Of a DNA stretch of 64,000 nt, positions 1-6,897 are shown in pieces. The DNA is taken from positions 1 to 64,000 of the forward strand of contig NZ_QQPQ01000009.1 in the NCBI RefSeq assembly GCF_003346715.1, given 5' to 3'. This stretch comes from Oceanispirochaeta sp. M1. GTDB taxonomy: Bacteria; Spirochaetota; Spirochaetia; DSM-2461. A program made the translations under genes and the position numbers. The number at the start of each line of letters is the position of its first letter. The stretch's first letter is position 1. The notes below the pieces were generated by a model. The model was not told the origin of the DNA, ran no database searches, and saw nothing but the letters and a program-made list of their open reading frames with translations.

Positions 1-1
1 T

Positions 2-1303
2 CCACAATTCGCAAAAGAATTGAAGAAAACAGGAGTTACTCTTCAGCTGCTTTGGGAAGAATATCGCATAGACAATCCAGATGGATTGAAGTACACACAA
101 TTCTGTTATCATTTTCAACAATGGAAGGCAGATGAGAATATATCAATGCATTTGGAGCACAAGGCCGGTGAAAAGTTATTCGTTGATTACGCAGGTAAGA
201 AGAGAGAGATTGTTAATCCAATTACAGGAGAAATTGTCCCAAAAGAGATATTTGTAGCTATTCTACCGTCTAGTCAACTAACCTACATTGAAGCCTCTGA
301 TAATCAAAAAAAGGAGTCCTTTATCAGGTCTCTTGAAAGAGCTATCCATTTCTTCGGAGGTGTAACAGCTGCTATTGTTCCGGACAATCTGAAATCCGCA
401 GTGGTGAAGGCTAATTTTTATGAACCAGAAATAAATCCGTTGTTAGAGGATTTTGCTGACTATTATTGTACTGCAATACTTCCTGCCCGATCTGGTAGAC
501 CTCAGGATAAGGCACATGTCGAAAACGCAGTAAAGATTGCCTACCGGCGAATCATTGCCCCTCTAAGAAACCAGTCGTTTCATTCGACAGAGTCCTTGAA
601 TCAGGCTATGTGGGAAAAGCTGAAAGAGCATAACGAGACAAAACTCACCCGCATGACAGTTTCCAGACGCGAGCTCTTTGAGGACGTAGAACGATGTGAA
701 TTACGGTCACTTCCTGTAGAAAAATATCCATTGAAATACTTCCAGGATAATACATTAGTTGGATTCAATTATCACTTCTACCTCAAGGAGGATGGTCATT
801 ACTACAGTGCACCATATCTATTAAAAGGGAAGAAAGTACGAATCATCTATGACGACACCCATGTTGCTCTATATCACGATAATATCAGGATTTGGCAACA
901 TCGAAGAGAGCGTCGCCGTAATGGTTACACGACGGTAGCTGACCATATGCCTGCAAAGCATCGCTACTTCAAGGAATGGAGTCCTGAAAAGTTCCGTTGG
1001 TGGGCTGGGAATGTCGGAGAAGACACTTTGCGAGTCATAAACTATCTTCTTGAATCCAAACCTCATCCTGAGCAGGCGTTCAGAACTTCAATTGGGATTT
1101 TAAATCTAACAAATAAATATCCTCACTCTGTGGTGAATCAAGCCTGTAGGAGCAGTTGGAATATGGATTGGATCGGCTACAAGAGTATTGCCCAGGAAGC
1201 ACATCGAATACAGGAGGAATTAGAAGCTGTTGCAGATGATGCTCAGCTGTGTCTAATTCCAGACAATCACCCCAACATACGTGGAGAAAAATATTATCAA
1301 TAG
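2..1303 (+). CDS. istA: IS21 transposase IstA (5' end outside window)
   Basis: This is the DDE transposase of the IS21 family, which cuts and joins element ends with the help of IstB. The frame is open to the left edge, so the N-terminal helix-turn-helix is missing; about 433 codons are visible against roughly 500 in full-length family members. The catalytic core is recognisable by FVDYAGK (first Asp), VPDNLKSAV (second Asp) and KAHVENAVK (the Glu). The TTG at position 20 is probably internal and not the real start. The stop codon overlaps the ribosome-binding site of istB (TAGGAG), consistent with coupled translation. Apart from the window cut the gene looks intact. Confidence 0.93.
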   Translation, partial: PQFAKELKKTGVTLQLLWEEYRIDNPDGLKYTQFCYHFQQWKADENISMHLEHKAGEKLFVDYAGKKREIVNPITGEIVPKEIFVAILPSSQLTYIEASDNQKKESFIRSLERAIHFFGGVTAAIVPDNLKSAVVKANFYEPEINPLLEDFADYYCTAILPARSGRPQDKAHVENAVKIAYRRIIAPLRNQSFHSTESLNQAMWEKLKEHNETKLTRMTVSRRELFEDVERCELRSLPVEKYPLKYFQDNTLVGFNYHFYLKEDGHYYSAPYLLKGKKVRIIYDDTHVALYHDNIRIWQHRRERRRNGYTTVADHMPAKHRYFKEWSPEKFRWWAGNVGEDTLRVINYLLESKPHPEQAFRTSIGILNLTNKYPHSVVNQACRSSWNMDWIGYKSIAQEAHRIQEELEAVADDAQLCLIPDNHPNIRGEKYYQ

Positions 1304-1314
1304 GAGAAAAGAGT

Positions 1315-2058
1315 ATGAACAACAACCAAGCTACCCTGTCAAAATTGGATGAAATGAGGTTGCACGGCATGTCCAGAGCTTTTCAGAGTATTCTGGAAAC
1401 CGGGATGAATCAGAAGTTTACAATAGATGAGCTTCTCACCCAACTGGTAGACACGGAATGGGAAGATCGGATTATCAGAAAACAGGAGCGACTGATCAAA
1501 GCAGCTGGTTTTCGGTATCAAGCATCTATTGAAGAGTTAGATTACCGGAAGGATCGCAATTTAGATAAGAATATGATTTTAAGGTTATCTGATGGAAGTT
1601 GGATAGAACAGAGTAAAGACATTCTTATCACCGGACCCACTGGCACCGGCAAAAGTTTCATTGGTAGTGCACTGGGGAACAGAGCATGTAGTCTCGGATA
1701 CCGGACTGTATATAGGCTCACCAGTAGACTGTTTCAGGAACTGAATCTGGCAAAAAAAGAGGGTAAGTATTTAAAGGAGCTAGCTAAAATCTACAGAGCA
1801 GATGTTCTAATTCTAGAAGATTTTGGTTTGGCCCCATTCACTCAGGAAAAACGATTAGAACTTCTGGACATTCTAGAAGATCGACATGGTAGAAAATCTA
1901 CCATCATCATTTCACAGCTGCCGGTATCTGCCTGGCACGGTGTTATTGGTGAATCGACTATAGCTGATGCAATTATGGATCGGATTGTATATGAATCGTA
2001 CAGAATTGAACTGGAAGGAGACTCTTTCCGGAAGAAAAAGGCAACAAATCTTGACTGA
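1315..2058 (+). CDS. istB: IS21 helper ATPase IstB
   Basis: IstB is the AAA+ DnaC-like ATPase that selects the target and activates IstA. The 247-residue product has Walker A GPTGTGKS at residues 107-114 and Walker B ADVLILEDFG about 50 residues later, which is the normal family length and layout. I chose the ATG at 1315 over an upstream in-frame start at 1249 because AGGAG sits just before it, overlapping the istA stop. The upstream start would give a long overlap with istA. The stop codon runs directly into an inverted copy of the terminal repeat, so the gene fills the element to its right end. Confidence 0.93.
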   Translation: MNNNQATLSKLDEMRLHGMSRAFQSILETGMNQKFTIDELLTQLVDTEWEDRIIRKQERLIKAAGFRYQASIEELDYRKDRNLDKNMILRLSDGSWIEQSKDILITGPTGTGKSFIGSALGNRACSLGYRTVYRLTSRLFQELNLAKKEGKYLKELAKIYRADVLILEDFGLAPFTQEKRLELLDILEDRHGRKSTIIISQLPVSAWHGVIGESTIADAIMDRIVYESYRIELEGDSFRKKKATNLD

Positions 2059-2157
2059 AAGTTGCCACTTGATGTAAGAAGAATTAACAGGTTGGATGAT
2101 GCCTATGAAGTGGCAACTTTCGTCCGGAACAGGTGGCAACTTTCACCGGAATGCGCA
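2057..2157 (+). repeat. IS21 right-end repeats
   Basis: Three copies of a 12-bp word occur within 90 bp: an inverted copy at 2057-2068 and direct copies at 2110-2121 and 2133-2144. The outermost copy continues into the terminal sequence ending at about 2157. IS21-type elements characteristically carry several such repeats at each end for IstA binding. The inverted and first direct copies could also pair as a hairpin just after istB. Confidence 0.75.
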
Positions 2158-2722
2158 CCAGTCTTTTTCCACATCCACATGGGCAAGCTTTTTTATTTCC
2201 GACTCTTTTCTTTAGTCCCATTAATTGAAAGGCCTGAATTATCTGGGAATCTTCTTCTAAACCTAATAATAGAGAATAATCTTCCAAAGCCCCTACATTA
2301 CCGTGGTCCAGTTCTCCAAACATAAAATCATCACCATAATTTAGTTTTATGGAAACAGCATAAAAATATGGGATTAAGCACTTCTCTGCAAAAGCAACCA
2401 AGTTAGGATTGCTATTAACTAATGATAGCAACCGGAGAGGAGAGCCAAGACAGAGTGAGCCATCAGGGTTAACGTGAAAATCTCCATTCTTTGGAATCTT
2501 TCCTCTTATTTCTCTGACTACCGGAACGGAGCGTGGAAAATTGAATGGAACTAAGATTTCTATCTCATATTGATCACTAATAGTTCCTCTTTTGTCTGTT
2601 TCAGCTGTGAAATTAAATGTTCCTCTTAGGAATATTCCCAATACAGATGATGGAGTAGTGGAAATTCCAGGATATTCGAAGAGAAATTTTTCAATTCCAA
2701 ACTGTTCATACTTTTCGAGCAT
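2158..2722 (-). pseudogene. E2-like CBASS accessory protein, 3' end cut by IS21
   Basis: The product resembles the ubiquitin-conjugating (E2) fold proteins of type II and short type II CBASS, which modify or regulate the CD-NTase. The key feature is HVNPDGSLCLGSP (residues 83-95 from the ATG at 2722), with Cys91 in the position of an E2 catalytic cysteine. The gene starts one base after the CD-NTase stop (TAA-G-ATG), so the two are coupled. Native sequence ends at codon 188, right after CPCGCGKRL. That resembles the first half of a SEC-C-like zinc motif, whose second half would have followed. The frame then runs 24 codons into IS21 DNA, ending at 2084. The core fold is complete, so the fused product may still work. 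No E1 or JAB gene is visible; if one existed it would lie beyond the IS, left of the window. Confidence 0.72.
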
Positions 2723-2723
2723 C

Positions 2724-3911
2724 TTATATTCGCCATGGTTTTGGTGGATTTGATTCCTCAAGATGGTGTTTTATAGGAATAATATGCACAGGTTTTTGTT
2801 CCACGCCAAGACCTTTCTTTAAAATATCAGAGTTGATTTTTACTGAGAATTTATTCTCGGCCATCTCTCGGATAAATTCTGTATCAGTTGTTGACGTAAT
2901 ATGTTGAAAATCCTTTTTGACTTGCATTAGCCATAAATGGAATGTCTCTTCAAGCCTCAGATGAAGACTATCAGGTCTGTACCAACGATCCGCAAAGTCT
3001 TCACCTGGATCAACAGGGTTTGGTACGCGAGGAATGGATGCATTTATATAGCTCTCCATCTTACCTATAACATTATTTAGAGCTAATTGAAGATTTGTTT
3101 CGCCTTGATAAGCTCGTGCTGCCAATGTAGTAATAATAATTGATATAGGCTTAGATTCAGGATTTTGTATACTCCAACAGTCTCGATGCCTTTTGAGTAA
3201 TTGAACTACTCTTTGTAAAGGCGACTTTATCTTGTACTGAGGAACATCATCAACTTGAGCTTTCTCCATCCTATATTCCGAAGGTAAGGATTGCATTCTA
3301 TATCCAAACCATTTTGCGTAACCTTCAGGATTACTAATATTCCAATCTTCGGTGATCTTATTGAATGATATATGACGATCATCTGTGATGGCAATAGTTG
3401 TATGAGCAGCGGAAACAGCCAATGAATCTTCAAGCCCGGTTGATCGAATGGATTTTAATATAGCCTCTCGCTTAATGCTTTCTGCTGGTATACAAGGGAC
3501 AATATCCATATGAAAACTGATTTCATCCTGATATTCGAGTCGCCAACATCTATGTTTAGGTTCAAGTTTTTTTTGAATTCCTCTTGCTGTTCTATATAAT
3601 TCCAATTCAGACCCAACAATTTTTTTTAGTTCCTCTTGAGTTACATTCCTTTTATCAAACCCGCTTCGCAGTTTGCAGGCGAGATCGAGATCATACTCGT
3701 CTCTTTCATTTATAGGACGTATTGCAGTACCAAGCCTAAAAGACCCCTGAGGGAAAATATGGGGATCGTTATTCTCAAGTAACGAGTCTTCTCTATCAAA
3801 CCATTTTCCCAGGTCTTCATATCTTCTTTTTGCTTTTTCGTAAGCATGATCAGGCAATTCCAGTTGTTCGATTAAATTCGAAAGTATCGTTTCCTTCTGT
3901 GATTCAGTCAT
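2724..3911 (-). CDS. CBASS CD-NTase (cyclic oligonucleotide synthase)
   Basis: CD-NTases make cyclic di- or trinucleotide signals on phage infection and so activate a neighbouring effector. The 395-residue protein has the nucleotidyltransferase signature PQGSFRLGT (GS at 56-57), DEYDLDL with metal-binding Asp74 and Asp76, and a third Asp136 in FHMDIVP. Length and motif spacing fit the family. It lies directly after the Cap5 effector, overlapping it by eight bases, and directly before the E2-like gene, so the three are one transcriptional unit. Because Cap5 needs a cyclic nucleotide for its SAVED domain, the product is probably a cyclic di- or trinucleotide. I cannot assign the CD-NTase clade or the exact product from sequence reading alone. 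Confidence 0.87.
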   Translation of the reverse strand: MTESQKETILSNLIEQLELPDHAYEKAKRRYEDLGKWFDREDSLLENNDPHIFPQGSFRLGTAIRPINERDEYDLDLACKLRSGFDKRNVTQEELKKIVGSELELYRTARGIQKKLEPKHRCWRLEYQDEISFHMDIVPCIPAESIKREAILKSIRSTGLEDSLAVSAAHTTIAITDDRHISFNKITEDWNISNPEGYAKWFGYRMQSLPSEYRMEKAQVDDVPQYKIKSPLQRVVQLLKRHRDCWSIQNPESKPISIIITTLAARAYQGETNLQLALNNVIGKMESYINASIPRVPNPVDPGEDFADRWYRPDSLHLRLEETFHLWLMQVKKDFQHITSTTDTEFIREMAENKFSVKINSDILKKGLGVEQKPVHIIPIKHHLEESNPPKPWRI

Positions 3912-5076
3912 CTTTTCCTCCGATTGTGAGTGTCTTCACAAATTTTTCTAATTTGTTATTCTGGTCATATATTATCCAAGGCATTTCTGCTTTGGGCATT
4001 CTGGCTCGCCCCATTTCAATAGAACAGGAGATTCCCATAGCAGGAAAAACTGATAATTCCTTCTGACCATGAATTTTCTTAATTTGAATCATTAAATCCC
4101 TAATGGCAGTTCGCATCATAGAAAGTTGAGCCTTGTTACGTATATTGTCATTGCCAATATGAGAACCAGGAACCGTTAATTCCCATATAGAAACGTTATC
4201 CCCTAATACAGATTTAATTCGATCATGATGTACGTAATCACTTAAAGAAATTATGAGTACTGGTTGTCCGTCTATGTTTTCTGGCCTTTTTATAATGAAT
4301 TCGAATCCTTCTGGGAATTCTTGCCAGTACCAACCCTTGGGTTCTCTTAATAGTTGATAGGTATCTACAGATACTTTGTCAGTAAATAATGCTCCAAGAT
4401 GAATCAATAAAGGAATATCTGCCAAACAAAATAGAGAGAAGTGTTTTGTCTGATCTCTTTCAATAAGAGGATTAATTCTCTGGTTAAACATCTTTTTTTG
4501 ATGAGATAATTCAGATTCCCAAAATATTGAACTTTTGTCCTCATGAGAACATAACATTGATAAATCAATTGATTTTTCTGAGACTGGATAGTGTTCTGGA
4601 AACATTGCTTCTATGGCTTCATTCTTCTGTAGCGGAGATCGTTGTTCACCGATATTACTACCATAAAAAATTATATGAGATTTCTTATCCGCGACTATTC
4701 CTGTAACAGTTAAAACCCTGTATTCATGCTCTCTTTTCCATTGTTGAAGTAGTGACGCAGAATATTTATTACCTTCTTTGTCTTGATCAATGGTTTTATG
4801 ACAGTCATGGCATACAAGCATTAGGTTTTCTACCTCATTCAGTTGTTGCGTTTTTTTTTGAAAGGGACCCCATCCGCGGGGTCCATCCTTTGAGAAAGAG
4901 TAAATATGAGCTTTTTCCGATATGTTGACACGTTCTTGAGTAACTGGAGACTTGTAAAGAATTCTATTGCAATCACTAAATTGACATCTACCAGCTGCTC
5001 GAGCCCATAATTCTCTTTCTACTTCTTTTTTGATACTACGGGTTATTTTTATCTCTTTAATATCATCTGTCTCCAT
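3904..5076 (-). CDS. cap5: CBASS effector Cap5 (HNH nuclease-SAVED)
   Basis: Cap5 binds the cyclic nucleotide made by the CD-NTase and then degrades double-stranded DNA, killing or arresting the infected cell. Residues 25-120 form an HNH nuclease: zinc cysteines CQFSDC (31, 36) and CHDC (89, 92), with catalytic-type His57 in KAHIYS and His93. The C-terminal two thirds match a SAVED domain, including HLGALFTDKV and a late ISCSIEMGRARMP segment. The total of 390 residues is the usual Cap5 size. I chose the ATG at 5076 over 5085 because AGGA lies at a workable distance only from the former. The gene follows the DUF2188 gene closely and overlaps the CD-NTase gene. Confidence 0.87.
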   Translation of the reverse strand: METDDIKEIKITRSIKKEVERELWARAAGRCQFSDCNRILYKSPVTQERVNISEKAHIYSFSKDGPRGWGPFQKKTQQLNEVENLMLVCHDCHKTIDQDKEGNKYSASLLQQWKREHEYRVLTVTGIVADKKSHIIFYGSNIGEQRSPLQKNEAIEAMFPEHYPVSEKSIDLSMLCSHEDKSSIFWESELSHQKKMFNQRINPLIERDQTKHFSLFCLADIPLLIHLGALFTDKVSVDTYQLLREPKGWYWQEFPEGFEFIIKRPENIDGQPVLIISLSDYVHHDRIKSVLGDNVSIWELTVPGSHIGNDNIRNKAQLSMMRTAIRDLMIQIKKIHGQKELSVFPAMGISCSIEMGRARMPKAEMPWIIYDQNNKLEKFVKTLTIGGKDD

Positions 5077-5087
5077 AGAATACATTC

Positions 5088-5321
5088 CTATTTCTCATCC
5101 TTTGGAGGACATGGATCATTTCCATAACTGTTCCCTCCACGAATTTTCCCATCTCTACCATGGATCTTGGTATCAGATTTTTGGTTTCGGGCAATATCCT
5201 GAGCAATCTCAATTGCTTCTTTTTGGGTAGAGGTCACTTTAGTCGCTTTGCTATTCCCTGCACCTTTAACCGCCCATCCGTCTTCATGTTTTACAACATG
5301 TTGATTCTTTCCCTTTGCCAT
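5088..5321 (-). CDS. Small DUF2188-type protein
   Basis: This short basic protein of 77 residues (MAKGKNQHVVKHEDGWAV at the start) matches the DUF2188 pattern: a conserved VKHEDGWAVKGAGN stretch followed by a Lys/Thr-rich helix with TQKEAIEIAQDIARN. The family's function is not established; members are small stand-alone proteins. The start at 5321 is supported by a perfect AGGAGG six bases upstream; an earlier in-frame ATG at 5345 lies inside a hairpin. The gene ends 11 bases before the chosen Cap5 start, so it is the first gene of the CBASS transcript or joins it to the upstream genes. A role in CBASS is only suggested by position. Confidence 0.75.
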   Translation of the reverse strand: MAKGKNQHVVKHEDGWAVKGAGNSKATKVTSTQKEAIEIAQDIARNQKSDTKIHGRDGKIRGGNSYGNDPCPPKDEK

Positions 5322-5335
5322 ATTGGCCTCCTTTT

Positions 5336-5363
5336 TCTCGTTCAATGAATCAGATGAACGAGA
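5336..5363 (-). other. Perfect 9-bp hairpin between STAS-HTH and DUF2188 genes
   Basis: TCTCGTTCA at 5336-5344 pairs exactly with TGAACGAGA at 5355-5363 around a 10-base loop. It sits in the only gap longer than 50 bases in the minus-strand defence operon downstream of the GHKL gene. On the transcribed strand no U-run follows it, so it is not a standard terminator. It could be an operator, an attenuator or an RNA-processing site separating the CBASS part from the upstream genes. Confidence 0.5.
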
Positions 5364-5377
5364 ATGATCAAAAAAAA

Positions 5378-5962
5378 TTACTTAATCCTATAGTAATAGA
5401 ATTCCTTTCCTCCACTTGGAGCTATTTCTTCCTGTCTTACTAATAACCCTTCTGTTACCAGTTGCTTTAGTTTCATACTCGCGTTATTCAATTTCAATTC
5501 CAACTCTTTTGCTACTTCAGCAGCAGTTATTGAAGGTTTAGAAAGAGCAAGTTCCAATACCGCTTTTAGTCCCAGTTTAGGTTCTTTCCCAATTATCTGG
5601 TACTCATTATCATTCCAGATAAACATTGGAATCTCTTTTTTTAGTGCAGCAGCATCAAGATTATCGATTAAATCAGGATTTGTAACTTCTGTTAGACATA
5701 TTCCCCTATCTCCCTTGTAGCGTCTAACAATTTCCATAATACTCTCACGAGGAAAAGATGCATCCAATCTTCTGACATTTTTTAGTGAAACTGAAAATAA
5801 AAGAGATGAGGATTGTTCAATTAATGCGAGAAGTTTTGTGTGAACAGCAATGCCTTGTTCTCGACCATGGCCATCATCTGATTCCATGAGACTACGAAGT
5901 AGTATTGTTTCTATTTTCTGCTTCATTGTTTCTATTGAAACAGAAAATAATCTATTTGTCAA
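5378..5962 (-). CDS. STAS-like (DUF4325-type) protein with C-terminal winged helix
   Basis: The 194-residue product has a central STAS-like segment (about 50-130), shown by SLKNVRRLDASFPRESIMEI and GDRGICLTEV, patterned like the DUF4325 family. Residues 138-194 look like a winged-helix DNA-binding domain (SITAAEVAKELELKLNNAS, then VTEGLLVRQEE). STAS domains commonly act as partners of GHKL kinases in partner-switching control of transcription. The start codon lies inside the end of the preceding GHKL-STAS gene (11-base overlap), so the two are translationally coupled and probably interact. I infer a sensing or regulatory pair within the defence island; the target is unknown. No paired function is established for this exact arrangement that I can name with confidence. 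Confidence 0.65.
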   Translation of the reverse strand: MTNRLFSVSIETMKQKIETILLRSLMESDDGHGREQGIAVHTKLLALIEQSSSLLFSVSLKNVRRLDASFPRESIMEIVRRYKGDRGICLTEVTNPDLIDNLDAAALKKEIPMFIWNDNEYQIIGKEPKLGLKAVLELALSKPSITAAEVAKELELKLNNASMKLKQLVTEGLLVRQEEIAPSGGKEFYYYRIK

Positions 5963-6881
5963 GACTGATATCTAATGTGATATGAGTTCCGTCAAAGTCC
6001 AGTGTAGTTTTAGTTATTGAACCTTGTGCTTCATAACCAAAAATCCTTGAATCCAGAGGTGTGAGGTGAAATCTTGAGTGAGGTAGACGTACATCCAAGG
6101 TCGCATGGAATTTTAAAGCATGCTTTGCACAAGTTTTTAGCCCACAACCTTTATCAACACCATCTTTTGAAAGACCTTCGGAAAACATCAGCTCAATCAA
6201 CTTTGCATCGTCCACATCTTTATACTGAGGATAATGATCTTCTATCTTTGATCGAAGAGAAGTCAGTAATCCAATGCCACTATCTGATACTGTTACTTTG
6301 ACAGAAGTACCTTTTTTATATACTTGAAAAGCAATAAATCCTTTGAGTTTGGTTTGACTATGTAAATAGATATTTTCTACCAATTCAGCAAAGAATGTAT
6401 AACAAGGAGTATCAAAAGAGGCTTTAATCTCCTCATCTATAATATTTGATAATAGTTTGTTAGCTAAGGTTGTAGGTAAGGAAGAATCTCTTGGTAAATT
6501 TATTGGATCAATCGGAATTATCTCAAGAACACCGGAGTTGTTACCTCGGAAAATATCTGCACTTGAAAAGTTAGGCCTTTCAGGGATCGTTGTTATATCA
6601 TCTTCTAAATGATCAAAAAAACCTATTCTATTCAAATATCCAAATGCTCCATCTTCACCATCTTCGAAATTGAGGCAGACTTTTTTCCCTAATTTGCTTA
6701 ATTGGTTGAGGTAGCTTAATAGACGCACTCCTGCGTCTACCATAATATTTCCACCGTTAGGAACAGTTATCAAAAAATCAGAACAATCTTTTATCGTAGT
6801 ATCTTGAACCAGGTTTAAGTGATTTTCAAGGGTCACACAGCTGATCCATTTTCCTGATAAATCTATTGATATCTGTCCCAT
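5952..6881 (-). CDS. STAS-like/GHKL ATPase fusion protein
   Basis: This 309-residue protein combines an N-terminal STAS-like region (about 33-95, including GKKVCLNFEDGEDGAFGYL) with a GHKL-type ATP-binding domain. The ATP-binding motifs are the N-box FFAELVENIYLHS (Glu167, Asn170), the G1 box VSDSGIGL (Asp200) and a G2-like GCGLKTCAKH near 246-255. No His-phosphorylation domain or membrane segment is visible, so it resembles an anti-sigma/switch kinase or a GHKL ATPase, not a sensor kinase. It starts 16 bases after the Res gene with AGGAG upstream, and overlaps the STAS-winged-helix gene. The pair may control expression of the island or sense infection; this is inference from domain type and position. 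Confidence 0.68.
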   Translation of the reverse strand: MGQISIDLSGKWISCVTLENHLNLVQDTTIKDCSDFLITVPNGGNIMVDAGVRLLSYLNQLSKLGKKVCLNFEDGEDGAFGYLNRIGFFDHLEDDITTIPERPNFSSADIFRGNNSGVLEIIPIDPINLPRDSSLPTTLANKLLSNIIDEEIKASFDTPCYTFFAELVENIYLHSQTKLKGFIAFQVYKKGTSVKVTVSDSGIGLLTSLRSKIEDHYPQYKDVDDAKLIELMFSEGLSKDGVDKGCGLKTCAKHALKFHATLDVRLPHSRFHLTPLDSRIFGYEAQGSITKTTLDFDGTHITLDISLDK

Positions 6882-6897
6882 CTTTTTGTTCTCCTAA

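Larger units (their letters stand above)
1..2157 (+). mobile_element. IS21-family insertion sequence, right part
   Basis: The element consists of istA and istB in the order and spacing usual for IS21, followed by a non-coding right end. The right end carries two direct copies of GTGGCAACTTTC (2110-2121 and 2133-2144) and one inverted copy (2057-2068), as expected for the multiple terminal transposase-binding repeats of this family. I place the outer end at about 2157, where the inverted terminal sequence reads TGCGCATTCCGGTG from outside inward. The left end lies before the window, so the target duplication cannot be checked. The insertion interrupts the 3' end of the E2-like CBASS gene transcribed from the opposite strand. 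Confidence 0.88.

Noticed and set aside
5336-5363. Hairpin considered as an intrinsic terminator
   Set aside because: The T-run lies on the wrong side for minus-strand transcription, so I list it only as a hairpin.
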